A stretch of 25,410 bases of DNA from a virus. Both the position numbers and the translations under genes were made by a program. Position 1 is the first letter of the stretch, and every line of letters begins with the position of its first letter. This document shows, piece after piece, positions 8,536 to 15,786 of the stretch. The DNA is taken from the IMG/VR virus record IMGVR_UViG_3300030060_000611, positions 1-25,410 of that record; one strand, written 5' to 3'. The notes beneath the pieces are model-generated. The model searched no databases and was not told the origin of the DNA. It saw only the letters and a list, made by a program, of their open reading frames with translations.

Positions 8536-9232
8536 ATCTATATACTCCTTTTAATGCTTGTTGGTACCTTAAATCAAAAGGTTCTCTACAACTTAATTTT
8601 TTTATATTATGATTCAATATCATGTTATCGCCTATAAAAACAGCAACATGATCTAAATTTCCAGTGACTGATTGAAACAGTAATACATCACCAATTTTTA
8701 TATCTTTTATTGTAGGTAGTTTTTTAAAATTTAATTTAGGTAAAGCAAATTCAAATTCTGGATCATTTAAAAAGTCTTTTATTTTTTTTGGCCGTTCCCA
8801 AAATTTAATATTTATGTTTTTTGTTTCTTTGTACCAATCAGTTACTATTGACCAACAATCATATTTTCCCCATATAAATTCACGACCTATTAATGTAGGA
8901 GACTTCCAACCGCTTGGTTCAAAATTTACCCATTCGTCGTTTTCAATACTATAAATAAAATATGGAAAACCAAGATGCTCACAAGCCGCTTTATCTGTAT
9001 CAGAAGGCGTTGCAGTACCTACAGGGTGACTATGTATTACACCAATAACTTCTCCTGTATCTTCACATTCCGCCCAATCATCAGGATCAAGTATAAAAAA
9101 TTCAAACTTACCTTCTGCTAAATTTTTACAAGGCCAAAACTGTTTTTTCCCTTTTATTATTGCTAATAAACCACACGCTTCATCTGGTGCTTGTTGCTTT
9201 GCATAAGTTATAAAAGATTCTTTCCAAGTCAT
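8525..9232 (-). CDS. Tail assembly protein, lambda gpK-like (JAMM peptidase and NlpC/P60)
   Basis: The 235-residue protein has two enzymatic domains. The N-terminal JAMM/MPN domain (1-100) shows E18, the HSHP motif (H67, H69) and S77-x-x-D80, a full zinc set. The NlpC/P60 domain (about 112-235) shows C126 in YDCWSIVTDWY, H195 in DHVAVFIG and H208, a complete catalytic triad. In lambda-type tails this protein acts at tip assembly; the JAMM domain is thought to process the ubiquitin-like gpI, and the NlpC part may cut peptidoglycan at entry. The gene overlaps the I gene by 11 bases. Both active sites appear intact. Confidence 0.93.
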   Translation of the reverse strand: MTWKESFITYAKQQAPDEACGLLAIIKGKKQFWPCKNLAEGKFEFFILDPDDWAECEDTGEVIGVIHSHPVGTATPSDTDKAACEHLGFPYFIYSIENDEWVNFEPSGWKSPTLIGREFIWGKYDCWSIVTDWYKETKNINIKFWERPKKIKDFLNDPEFEFALPKLNFKKLPTIKDIKIGDVLLFQSVTGNLDHVAVFIGDNMILNHNIKKLSCREPFDLRYQQALKGVYRYAT

Positions 9233-9234
9233 GT

Positions 9235-10059
9235 TTAAAAATTAACAAATCTGCCGACACCTGCAAAATCAGTTTTCGTTACAAGTTTACTTGGTGCGTC
9301 AACACCAAACAAGTCAAAAGAACCTACAAGCTCAAATTGAACAATATTTCTATTTTCTAAAACTTTTCTTTCTATGCTATAAATTTCTCTTGGCAGTTCA
9401 GATGATGGATCAACCGATCCAATTTTGAATGGATTAATATTAGATGGAAAATTAACCTCATCAAGGTTTTGAGTTAGAGTTTTTCTCCTTGTAACTTTTG
9501 CGTGTGCCAAATCAGATAGTGAAGTAGTTTGATTTGTCAGTTGCAATATTGTAGAAATTGTACCTAATAAATTAGAAAGAGTTAATGTTGGTCTTGGTAG
9601 CTTTCCTTTGCCAGAATATTTATATCCTTCTGCTTTACAAGGTAATCTTGAATATGTGTTTGATTGCCAAACAACATCAAAGCTATCTTTCATATTATTA
9701 CCACTATGAAAAAGGTAGACAGTAGGATCAGCTATTGTTGAATTTACATTAAAAGTAACATTGTGAGTACCAGTTATTGTTGCAGAATTAATAGCTGTAA
9801 CTGTAAAAGTATTTGTAGCAACTGTTTGTATTGTATAAATTCCATCAATAGCACCACCAGTAGCAAACTTTAAACTTAAAATTAATCCCGCAGAAAAGCC
9901 ATGTGAATTTAAAGTTATAGTTATTGTTGTACCACTTTGTACATATTGGCCTGTCTTAGCAACTTTTGTATAGTGTATATCAGGTTTTAATTCAACTGAA
10001 AAAAATTCAAGTATTGATTTTGATTCTAGTTTTTGTAGTTCAGAGGTGGGGTTAGTCAT
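9235..10059 (-). CDS. Minor tail protein, lambda gpL-like, with inserted HG module
   Basis: This tail-tip hub protein (274 residues) has gpL-like landmarks: ELQKLESKSILEFFSVELKP at the N terminus, then KLPRPTLTLSN (153-163), ARKT-like RRKTLTQNLDEVNF (191-204), and LPREIYSIERKVLENRNIVQ (222-241), where gpL proteins have their conserved P-x-E-x-Y-x-I-x-R-K and E-N motif. Residues about 37-107 are an inserted HG module (TTITITLNSHGFSAG). The family's C-terminal Cys cluster, which binds an Fe-S centre in lambda, is absent: the protein ends shortly after LFGVDAPSKL, with one Cys overall (C141). Two bases separate it from the K gene. Confidence 0.85.
   Translation of the reverse strand: MTNPTSELQKLESKSILEFFSVELKPDIHYTKVAKTGQYVQSGTTITITLNSHGFSAGLILSLKFATGGAIDGIYTIQTVATNTFTVTAINSATITGTHNVTFNVNSTIADPTVYLFHSGNNMKDSFDVVWQSNTYSRLPCKAEGYKYSGKGKLPRPTLTLSNLLGTISTILQLTNQTTSLSDLAHAKVTRRKTLTQNLDEVNFPSNINPFKIGSVDPSSELPREIYSIERKVLENRNIVQFELVGSFDLFGVDAPSKLVTKTDFAGVGRFVNF
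9739..9951 (-). repeat. HG-module, copy in the gpL-like gene
   Basis: Protein residues about 37-107: TTITITLNSHGFSAGLILSL, then GGAIDGIYTIQTVATNTFTV and a closing strand. It is inserted after the N-terminal helix and before the first recognisable gpL strand. Alignment by eye with the J-gene copy matches ITIT-x-x-x-HG-(F/Y)-SAG, DG-x-Y-x-I and T-F-T-(V/L)-T. Confidence 0.7.
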
Positions 10060-10662
10060 TTAAGGTTCAAAAACTTCACGAAAAGTACAATTAATTATTG
10101 CTCTGTTTAAAAAAGGAATTGTTTTTGTCCACCTGTCGCAAACATATTTGCCAGCCCCAGACAGTGAAAAAGTTATAGAAGTCTGGCTAGTAACATGTGC
10201 GGCATCAGTAGAAAGTGAATTTATTGTAAATGTGTTTTGGTTTGTAGAAGTTTTAACAGCATAATCAATATTGTTAGTAAGACTACCACTATTTGCAGTG
10301 ACTGTAAGTGTGTCTCCTAAAGCCACTCCATGATTAGCAGCGGTAACAGTGACTATCACACCCGAAGCTCCGCTTCCGTTGGATTGTATAAATGTGCCTG
10401 ACTTGTTGGTAAATCCTTCTGCTGGTGGAGTAAAAGTAAAGCTTGCCTGATCTGCCACTCTGCTTCTTAAAAACGCTTCAATGACATCTGATTCGGTTTC
10501 AGACACGTTAAAAGTTAAATTATATACTTTAGGATCTTGAGATAAAGGCAAGCCATACAATGCCCTAAACTCATAACCATCTCCGAGTTGTGTAACCCTT
10601 ATTTTTGGTTTACTTGTTTTTCTTGTGCCATAAGTTGGCTGTATTGATGGAAATGTAGCCAT
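10060..10662 (-). CDS. Minor tail protein, lambda gpM-like, with inserted HG module
   Basis: This is a tail-tip assembly protein. Lambda gpM is about half this length. The family core is split: residues 1-82 carry KPKIRVTQLGDGYEFRALYG (18-37) and end at the SFTFTPP turn, and residues 171-200 resume with KYVCDRWTKTIPFLNRAIIN, the expected W-containing end strand. Between them, residues about 86-168 are an inserted beta-rich segment with V-x-V-T-x-x-N-H-G-V (102-112), GDTLTV and TFTINSLS. Related segments occur in the L, I and J equivalents. The gene is joined to the tape measure by TAATG and abuts the L gene directly. Confidence 0.85.
   Translation of the reverse strand: MATFPSIQPTYGTRKTSKPKIRVTQLGDGYEFRALYGLPLSQDPKVYNLTFNVSETESDVIEAFLRSRVADQASFTFTPPAEGFTNKSGTFIQSNGSGASGVIVTVTAANHGVALGDTLTVTANSGSLTNNIDYAVKTSTNQNTFTINSLSTDAAHVTSQTSITFSLSGAGKYVCDRWTKTIPFLNRAIINCTFREVFEP
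10159..10407 (-). repeat. HG-module, copy in the gpM-like gene
   Basis: The inserted beta-rich segment (protein residues about 86-168) between the FTPP turn and the final strand of the gpM fold. Key positions are VIVTVTAANHG (102-112), GDTLTV, and NTFTINSL. It resembles the modules in the next tail genes in spacing and strand pattern, but is the most divergent at the HG site (HGV rather than HGF/HGY). Confidence 0.6.
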
Positions 10663-12668
10663 TATCTATTTAATAAACCTCCAGCCCTTTGTTCATCAAT
10701 TATAGTTGCCTGCACTACACTGGCAATCAAACCGCCTAACTGATCGGCCTCTGATCCATTACCTTGAACAGAACTACCAGTTGCATCTACGTTAACAACA
10801 ATATTATTTGTAACACCACCCATTGCATTGTTTGGAATAATAGTGCCGCTGCGTGATGGTGTAAACATTTCTGGGCCTTTTTCTCCTACTAAATAACTAC
10901 CGCCAGCCATAACTGGGCCACCATTTTCTCTTTTTATTGATGAAATACCAAATGATCCTTTAGGTAAAACGCTTGGGATACCAGTACCCATAAAGCCCTC
11001 TGGCATAGGTGCGGGAGCTTTGAAGCCACCACCTCCAAGACCACCACCAAATATGCTACCAAGTGCAGTTCCTAAGAAGTTTCCAAGACCTGAGACTGCT
11101 TGCTGCATAGCTACTTCAATAAGTTTTCTTTTAAGATCATTTAATACACTTATTGCAGCCTGACCAAGAGTTTTTGTTCCCATTGCTGCGTCTGTTAAAT
11201 TTTGAACAACTCCTTGTTCTATTGACATACCTACTTCCATAAATTTTTCTTTAAGTTTTTCTGTCTCTTCTTGTTGTTTTTTTATCAATTCTGCTGATTT
11301 CTTTCTTTCTTCATTTTGTTTTTTCTGCTCTTCTGTTATTTTTTCCTCTTCTGCTAAAGTTTCCTGTCTTTTTTGTAGTGCCTCAATATCTAGTTCAATC
11401 TGTTTTCTTCGTCTTTCTAATGCTTTTTCTGCTCTTCCACTTGTTTTTGCTAATCTTTTATCTATTTCTTTGAGTGCATCTTGTTGTTTTTTTAATGCTT
11501 TTTCTACTTCCTCTCCAGAACCTTCAGCAATAATACTTTGAAACTCTTTTGCCTCTCTTCTTACTTTCATAAATTGAGTTGCAAGACCACCAACAAGTAA
11601 AGCTAAAGCACCAATCGGCAAGGCTACCATTGCAATTTTTAAAGCTCCAAGAGCAACAGTCGTTGCCCCTATACCTTTTGCAGCCAACAAAGAAGTAGCT
11701 GACAAACCTGTAAAACCACCTTTTGCAATTATGGCCACTGTTCCAACCATGCTTAGTTTGGCTAATAATGCAGTGACAGCACCTGTAACAATAGGAACAG
11801 CTACTGCTAAAACTTTTGCAGCAACAGCTATTTTTGTGACTAATATTGCAACTTTTCCAACATCTGAATTAGAAAACTCTAAAAGTTTGTTAATCAATAA
11901 AGTTAAATTTTTTGTTACCTCTTCAACTGCTGGTCTTAACTCATCACCAAATCGTCTTGAAAGATCCTCAGTTGCGTTACTAAAGTTTTTAAATACTTGA
12001 GTAGGATCATTTGCAAGTAATTGCTTCAGAAATCCACTACCTTCATTTCCTACTCTTCCCAAAGCCCTAAGAACCACATCACTGGTTAATTTGCTATCAG
12101 CAGCTAATTTTTTAAGCTCTCCAATAGTTACACCAAGTTCAGCAGCAATAGGAGCAAGAACTGTTGGTACTTGTTCTGAAACACTCCTAAATTCATCACC
12201 AGCAAGCCTTCCTGAGCCAAGAGCCTGTGCTAATTGTCTAAATGCGTTTGATGATTCTATAGCTGATGCACCAGCTAATTTTGCAGCCGTATTAAATCCA
12301 AAAAATACAGTCCTTATATCTTCAACTGATGTTCCAAGTGGAGCCAATCTTGCTGTTATATCTGTTACGCCTTCCAAAGCTTCTGTTGCACTCAATCCAA
12401 AAGCTTTCTGTGCATCTGTCGCAATCTTTTGAGACTTTGCAAAATCTCTACTGCTTTTCGTAAGCAACCTAAGTCTTACGTTTAATTTTTCAAATGTTGC
12501 TGAAGTTCTTACCGCTTGCCTACCTATTAAAGTTATACCAGTCGCAGCAATCGCAGTTCTCAAGCCATTAAATGAGTTCTGTAATCTATTTGTCTGATTC
12601 TGTACACCATTTAACGCCCTAGTCGCACCGCTTGCATCAACTCTTAACCTGACAACTGCCTCTGCCAC
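10662..12668 (-). CDS. Tail tape measure protein
   Basis: It sets tail length and is ejected at infection. The 668 residues would correspond to a tail of very roughly 100 nm by the usual scale. N-terminal helices lead to a tape-measure domain around 90-215, including GSGRLAGDEFRSVSEQVPTV (151-170). Hydrophobic segments lie at about 272-366 (e.g. VAILVTKIAVAAKVLAVAVP), then a long charged coiled coil at 368-478. The C-terminal part is Gly-rich with GGPVMAGGSYLVGEKGPEMF (583-602) and SGTIIPN, the motif of lambda gpH-type C termini. The start is GTG with AAAGG about 12 bases upstream. The stop overlaps the next ATG (TAATG). Confidence 0.95.
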   Translation of the reverse strand: MAEAVVRLRVDASGATRALNGVQNQTNRLQNSFNGLRTAIAATGITLIGRQAVRTSATFEKLNVRLRLLTKSSRDFAKSQKIATDAQKAFGLSATEALEGVTDITARLAPLGTSVEDIRTVFFGFNTAAKLAGASAIESSNAFRQLAQALGSGRLAGDEFRSVSEQVPTVLAPIAAELGVTIGELKKLAADSKLTSDVVLRALGRVGNEGSGFLKQLLANDPTQVFKNFSNATEDLSRRFGDELRPAVEEVTKNLTLLINKLLEFSNSDVGKVAILVTKIAVAAKVLAVAVPIVTGAVTALLAKLSMVGTVAIIAKGGFTGLSATSLLAAKGIGATTVALGALKIAMVALPIGALALLVGGLATQFMKVRREAKEFQSIIAEGSGEEVEKALKKQQDALKEIDKRLAKTSGRAEKALERRRKQIELDIEALQKRQETLAEEEKITEEQKKQNEERKKSAELIKKQQEETEKLKEKFMEVGMSIEQGVVQNLTDAAMGTKTLGQAAISVLNDLKRKLIEVAMQQAVSGLGNFLGTALGSIFGGGLGGGGFKAPAPMPEGFMGTGIPSVLPKGSFGISSIKRENGGPVMAGGSYLVGEKGPEMFTPSRSGTIIPNNAMGGVTNNIVVNVDATGSSVQGNGSEADQLGGLIASVVQATIIDEQRAGGLLNR

Positions 12669-12693
12669 AAATAATAAAAACCTTTACTCTATA

Positions 12694-13223
12694 TTACCTT
12701 GAATTGTGTTTTTGTCGTTGCAATGCTTTTTTTTCGTCCTCAGTCTTAACCTCATAATATGCAGCCCAGTATATAAGCTCTGCCTGAGTTATGTTTTTTC
12801 TGAGTTCTTCTAATGTTTTGCCTAATTCAACTGCGAGGAATAGTTCAAATCTAAGCCAACTATCCTCTCTTAATCTTTTTTTGCTGTTTCAACATCAAGC
12901 TTTATGTCATGCAAAAATAATTCAATATCATTTAATATTTTTTCTGGTAAAAGTCTTTGAAGTCTTGGAGCATCTGACATATCAAAAGCTGGTGTTCCAT
13001 CTTCTTTCTCTGCCATTTGACAAAGAAGTTGAGTAGATACTGTTAATGCCTCATCAGTGCCAGCTAACTGCTGTGCTTTAACACGATCAAATCTTGTAAT
13101 AGGTCTAAAGTATAAAGTTGCTGTGACCTTACCTTTTGAATCTTTGAGGTCATATTTGCGTCTTGCAGTCATTTCATCTTGGAAAGCTCCAAGAATTATG
13201 TCTGCGGTTCTTTCAGTTGCCAT
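12694..13223 (-). CDS. Tail assembly chaperone, -1 frameshift fusion (gpGT-like, 176 aa)
   Basis: Slipping back one base on the A7 tract at 12882-12876 converts the ending AAA-AAA-GAT-TAA into AAA-AAA-AGA-TTA and continues for 60 codons to a TAA at 12696-12694. The added part begins RLREDSWLRFELFLAVELGK and includes ITQAELIYWAAYYEVK, the Trp/Tyr-rich helical pattern expected for a T domain that contacts the tail tube. The extension frame has no start codon between its upstream stop (TGA at 12891-12889) and the conserved region, so frameshifting is the only evident way to express it. Known families use the same device to set a G:GT ratio. Confidence 0.85.
12870..13223 (-). CDS. Tail assembly chaperone, short form (gpG-like)
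   Basis: The 117-residue unshifted product corresponds to lambda gpG: a soluble helical protein that coats the tape measure during tail assembly. Visible features are an N-terminal DIILGAFQDEMTARRKYDL, a strand pair with GKVTATLYFRPITRFDRVKA, and helices such as LPEKILNDIELFLHDIKLDV. It lies between the tube and tape measure genes. It terminates at TAA just after an A7 tract where a -1 shift makes a longer product (see the fusion entry). No strong Shine-Dalgarno is seen. Confidence 0.85.
   Translation of the reverse strand: MATERTADIILGAFQDEMTARRKYDLKDSKGKVTATLYFRPITRFDRVKAQQLAGTDEALTVSTQLLCQMAEKEDGTPAFDMSDAPRLQRLLPEKILNDIELFLHDIKLDVETAKKD
12876..12882 (-). promoter_or_regulatory. Programmed -1 ribosomal frameshift site (A AAA AAA)
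   Basis: Seven A residues in the reading strand, phased as A AAA AAA G relative to the chaperone frame, form a classic X XXY YYZ slippery heptamer. The zero frame stops two codons later. I saw no strong hairpin just downstream. Location, phase and the conserved-looking extension make this a confident recoding site. Confidence 0.85.
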
Positions 13224-13247
13224 AAATAAATGCGAAGAATTTTACTT

Positions 13248-13667
13248 TTAGATTGCTGATAGTATTGTGCCAGATGGCTTGAATGTGATGTTGATTGTGC
13301 TGACATCACCTAAAGCTGAACCCTGCTCAAAGTTTGTTATAAGGCCGCTAAAACTAATTTTCTTAGTTCCGCTTGCACTATCAGGGAAAAGCTCAAAAGA
13401 TGCTGTTGCTGGATCGCCTGTAGTCAAGATGCCGTCCATAAATGTTGCAGTCTCACCAGAGGCAGTGTTGTCATATTGAAGAACAGCAGATCCTTCACCC
13501 TCAATCAGTCCACCAACAAAAGATTTGAAAGTGTCGCCTTGAACAGTTGTTTCTTGGGTATCTTTGGTAATAGACATAGACCATTCTCTAGTGCCTAATA
13601 CTGGGTTGACTGAAGAGCCGCCATCATCAAATTTGACTTGCCCAACATCACCTTTTACAGCAGCCAT
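13248..13667 (-). CDS. Major tail tube protein
   Basis: This protein stacks as rings to form the tail tube. At 139 residues it has the length and features of lambda gpV N-domain/Gifsy-type tube proteins: VKGDVGQVKFDDGG, REWSMSITKDTQETTVQGDT (about 27-46), then KSFVGGLIEGEGSAVLQYDN and a C-terminal strand pair ending ISFSGLITNFEQGSALGDVS. It lies directly before the tail-assembly chaperone, as the tube gene always does in such modules. No added Ig-like C-terminal domain is present. No Shine-Dalgarno is evident at its ATG. Confidence 0.88.
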   Translation of the reverse strand: MAAVKGDVGQVKFDDGGSSVNPVLGTREWSMSITKDTQETTVQGDTFKSFVGGLIEGEGSAVLQYDNTASGETATFMDGILTTGDPATASFELFPDSASGTKKISFSGLITNFEQGSALGDVSTINITFKPSGTILSAI

Positions 13668-13690
13668 AACAATAAAAAGAAATATTTATA

Positions 13691-13696
13691 ATTATA
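13691..13696 (-). promoter_or_regulatory. Possible -10 element before the tail tube gene
   Basis: The 29-base A/T-rich gap before the tail tube gene holds a perfect TATAAT on the minus strand. No good -35 lies 16-18 bases upstream (the region is an A-rich lysine-coding tract), and a start here would leave only about 17 bases before ATG. In A/T-rich DNA this may be chance. Confidence 0.22.
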
Positions 13697-13837
13697 TTAA
13701 CCTTTTTTTGGTTTTTTTACAGCTTTTGCTTTTTGTCTTTCCATATATCGTCTACATTGAGGATCCCAGTACTTTGGATCTCTTCTACCTTTTACAGCTT
13801 CAATAGCGTCAAGCATTTCTTCTGTGACTTCAATCAT
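13697..13837 (-). CDS. Small protein between tail terminator and tail tube genes (46 aa)
   Basis: ATG overlaps the terminator gene's TGA (ATGA). The 46-residue product has an acidic N-terminal helix (MIEVTEEMLDAIEAVKG), a compact RRDPKYWDPQCRRYMERQKA block, and a Lys-rich tail. It is too regular to be noise: it has an acidic-to-basic charge gradient and fills an otherwise empty gap exactly. I do not know its function; similar small genes occur in tail operons of marine phages. Confidence 0.75.
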   Translation of the reverse strand: MIEVTEEMLDAIEAVKGRRDPKYWDPQCRRYMERQKAKAVKKPKKG

Positions 13838-14271
13838 GGTGTAAGTGCCTCATATAATTCAAATGTTACTCTAACTTGTGTCTGAAATTTACCTTCTGGA
13901 CTTGATTGAAATATCTCAGGCCCTATTGGTGGGTCAAAGCGTACATTAGAAACTGTGATCCTGTTAAATAAATTTCTCAGTCTTTTAGCTATGGCAAAAT
14001 TTTCCCCTGCCCCTACTCCCTGCTTTGTATAAATATTAAAAATAATAAGACCCACAACAAGATTTGTGGCGGTGGTAGCTGAATTAGGTGCTTGCTGTGT
14101 AAGGTATTGACTTGCTCCAAAGCTAGTAACGCATTGAATATATTTATCAACAGTAGAGGCATCAAAAGGAGTGTTGTTAAAAACAAGAGGTATTGATGGC
14201 CCTATTCTAAACTCATCATTCAATCGTTTCTCAATAGTTGCCCTGACTGTGTTTAAATCTGTAGCTGCCAT
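13834..14271 (-). CDS. Tail terminator protein (lambda gpU-like position)
   Basis: The 145-residue protein starts with a helix (LNTVRATIEKRLNDEF), a strand (IPLVFNNTPFDAS), and ends with a strand-rich block ending TQVRVTFELYEALTP. This order of one helix followed by long strands is usual in the ring proteins that cap the tail tube and join it to the head (lambda gpU, DUF4128 family members). Position between the tail-completion gene and the tail tube gene agrees. A strong GGGAGG precedes the ATG. The TGA overlaps the next ATG (ATGA). Confidence 0.75.
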   Translation of the reverse strand: MAATDLNTVRATIEKRLNDEFRIGPSIPLVFNNTPFDASTVDKYIQCVTSFGASQYLTQQAPNSATTATNLVVGLIIFNIYTKQGVGAGENFAIAKRLRNLFNRITVSNVRFDPPIGPEIFQSSPEGKFQTQVRVTFELYEALTP

Positions 14272-14274
14272 TAC

Positions 14275-14637
14275 TTACCTCCCAAACTGTCTCAAAATGT
14301 ATTGTTCAAGTTCTTTCCCAATAAGCTCAGGAAAACCAGCAACTATGTTCTGTCTTGTTCTATAAGAACCACCCCATGATGGTGGTAAGTTTACGCCAAA
14401 ACAAACAGGCTCTGCATAAACAACATTGTTTGTAATTAGTCCAATAAAACTATCTCTATTTCTTGATGCACTTTGCAATGGTATTTTTGTTTGCCATGCA
14501 GCCCTTAATCTACCTGTATCAACTGGAGTTGCTTTTTTTACCCTTACTGTCCATTCAAGTGTAGTCGCTTGAACAAGATCAATTATCTTTTCTTGAAAGA
14601 AATCGTCCATTTGAGTGATTTCAATACGTCTGGCCAT
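14275..14637 (-). CDS. HK97 gp10-like tail-completion protein
   Basis: The 120-residue protein has the signature of the HK97 gp10/lambda Z family: a helical N terminus, the motif ATPVDTGRLRAAWQ at about residues 36-49, then ITNNVVYAEPVCFG where the family has a strand and aromatic pair, and a C-terminal helix (LIGKELEQYILRQFG). Members sit at the head-tail interface and complete the tail. Start selection is supported by GAGG five bases before ATG, overlapping the preceding stop. Three bases separate it from the tail-terminator gene. Confidence 0.85.
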   Translation of the reverse strand: MARRIEITQMDDFFQEKIIDLVQATTLEWTVRVKKATPVDTGRLRAAWQTKIPLQSASRNRDSFIGLITNNVVYAEPVCFGVNLPPSWGGSYRTRQNIVAGFPELIGKELEQYILRQFGR

Positions 14638-14639
14638 GA

Positions 14640-14993
14640 CTACCTCAGAAAAATATCAAAGCTGATAGCTGTATTATCTTGTTCATTTGTATTGATTTGA
14701 ACTACCTTATACTCTGTCCCGCTTATAACAACCCGATCAAATGTTGTTGGTGTAAAAGTTATATCGCCAGCAGATATGGTAAGTCGTTTGTCTTGACTAG
14801 AAACTAAATCAGTTACTTCAGACCTTGTTACATTGCTCACCACACCCTTTATACTGACATCTGTTTTAACTTCACTCATTGAACCAGTGGTAGGGTTATA
14901 TATTCCAGTCGTCACTCTTCTATAAGTTATAGACCCACCAGTCGCCTTGATTGCTGCTGAAGCTGCTTTCTTTAGTGCTGATGCAATGCTCAT
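14640..14993 (-). CDS. Head-closure (stopper-type) protein
   Basis: The likely start is the ATG at 14993, which overlaps the previous TGA (ATGA), giving 117 residues; an upstream in-frame ATG at 15050 would run 57 bases into the preceding gene and is disfavoured. An N-terminal helix (IASALKKAASAAIKATGG) is followed by a beta-rich body: SITYRRVTTGIYNPTTGSMS, then RLTISAGDITFTPTTFDRVV and GTEYKVVQINTNEQDNTAIS. This resembles the small barrel proteins of the SPP1 gp16/lambda FII type that plug the connector. Order after the connector and before the tail-completion gene agrees with this. Confidence 0.75.
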   Translation of the reverse strand: MSIASALKKAASAAIKATGGSITYRRVTTGIYNPTTGSMSEVKTDVSIKGVVSNVTRSEVTDLVSSQDKRLTISAGDITFTPTTFDRVVISGTEYKVVQINTNEQDNTAISFDIFLR

Positions 14994-15223
14994 AGGTAAT
15001 AAGCTATAACTTGACCACTTGCAAGGGTGATGCTTGTAATAACTCCGCAAACTTCTGTTGAAGCTTTCATTGTAATGCCATTAATCGTTGAGGAACCGTT
15101 TTCAGTTATGTTCTCAGCAACAAAAGTAGCACTGGCATCAGCAAGGCAATGAACTTTCCCAAATCTCCCAGTATGGGCATTTGTATCTGTGATGATGATT
15201 GCTGCTGGATATTCGTATGCCAT
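14990..15223 (-). CDS. Small beta-rich head protein (77 aa), unknown
   Basis: The protein is short, beta-rich and neutral: AAIIITDTNAHTGRFGKVHC, a middle Thr/Ser-rich stretch, and a C-terminal VITSITLASGQVIAYYL. This strand pattern, with a final LASGxVIAY, occurs in small phage proteins among head genes, but I cannot name a role. AAGAGG precedes its ATG at good spacing. Its TGA overlaps the next ATG (ATGA). Decoration or head completion are both possible. Confidence 0.7.
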   Translation of the reverse strand: MAYEYPAAIIITDTNAHTGRFGKVHCLADASATFVAENITENGSSTINGITMKASTEVCGVITSITLASGQVIAYYL

Positions 15224-15225
15224 TG

Positions 15226-15786
15226 TTAAGACCTCTTGATTGATAGATTAGCACTTCCCCCTATTCTAAGACCTTTTAAATACTGGTCAACGATAGGTGG
15301 TATGCGATCAACTCCAACTCTTCCATAAAAATTAGGAGTTACGTTAATATTTCCAACACTCATAGCTGCAAAGTCCTCTAAGCCACTTAAACCAATACCA
15401 TCTTTATTGTTGTTCAAATAAACAGCAAGTTCAATTTGTGCATCTTGAACTTCTGGTGGTATTTCTGTATCTGTGTAATAGTCTGCAAGAATCCTGTTAG
15501 GAAAAGATAATTGGTAAAGGTTTGTATATTGATCTGGAACACGAACACCGCTGCGTGGCCACTGCCTTGCCTGTGTGTCAGATGCTTTTGCTCCTAAAAA
15601 CTGCTCACGATCAATTCGTCTAGTGCTAGAAAATAATGCACGATTCTTTTCATCATCAGTGCTGTTTCCCCATGCAACTACATCATCAGACTGAGTAAGC
15701 CCTTCAACAAAAGAATTAGCCTCAGCTAATGTGACATAACTATTAGCTGTCGCACTACCGACTGTCGCTACTATTGTGATTGCCAT
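15226..15786 (-). CDS. Head-tail connector/adaptor (DnaT-like phage family)
   Basis: This 186-residue protein has the pattern of the family annotated in phages as DnaT-like: NSYVTLAEANSFVEG near the N terminus, a helical middle with RALFSSTRRIDREQFLGAK, then QARQWPRSGV and IPPEVQDAQIELAVYLNN. In head-tail operons this family sits where ring adaptors (HK97 gp6-like) sit, just after the capsid genes, and probably binds the portal ring. The DnaT name reflects remote similarity and should not be read as replication. An in-frame AAGAGG near its end serves the next gene. Confidence is high for the family and moderate for the exact role. Confidence 0.75.
   Translation of the reverse strand: MAITIVATVGSATANSYVTLAEANSFVEGLTQSDDVVAWGNSTDDEKNRALFSSTRRIDREQFLGAKASDTQARQWPRSGVRVPDQYTNLYQLSFPNRILADYYTDTEIPPEVQDAQIELAVYLNNNKDGIGLSGLEDFAAMSVGNINVTPNFYGRVGVDRIPPIVDQYLKGLRIGGSANLSIKRS

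Noticed and set aside
12091-12432. Plus-strand frame of 113 residues inside the tape measure gene
   Set aside because: Antisense to a strong tape measure domain, with no ribosome site and no recognisable pattern.
14994-15050. Upstream in-frame start for the head-closure protein (136 residues)
   Set aside because: It would overlap the preceding gene by 61 bases and add an unlike MRSYYKHHPCKW stretch; the ATG at 14993 gives the ATGA coupling seen across this operon.
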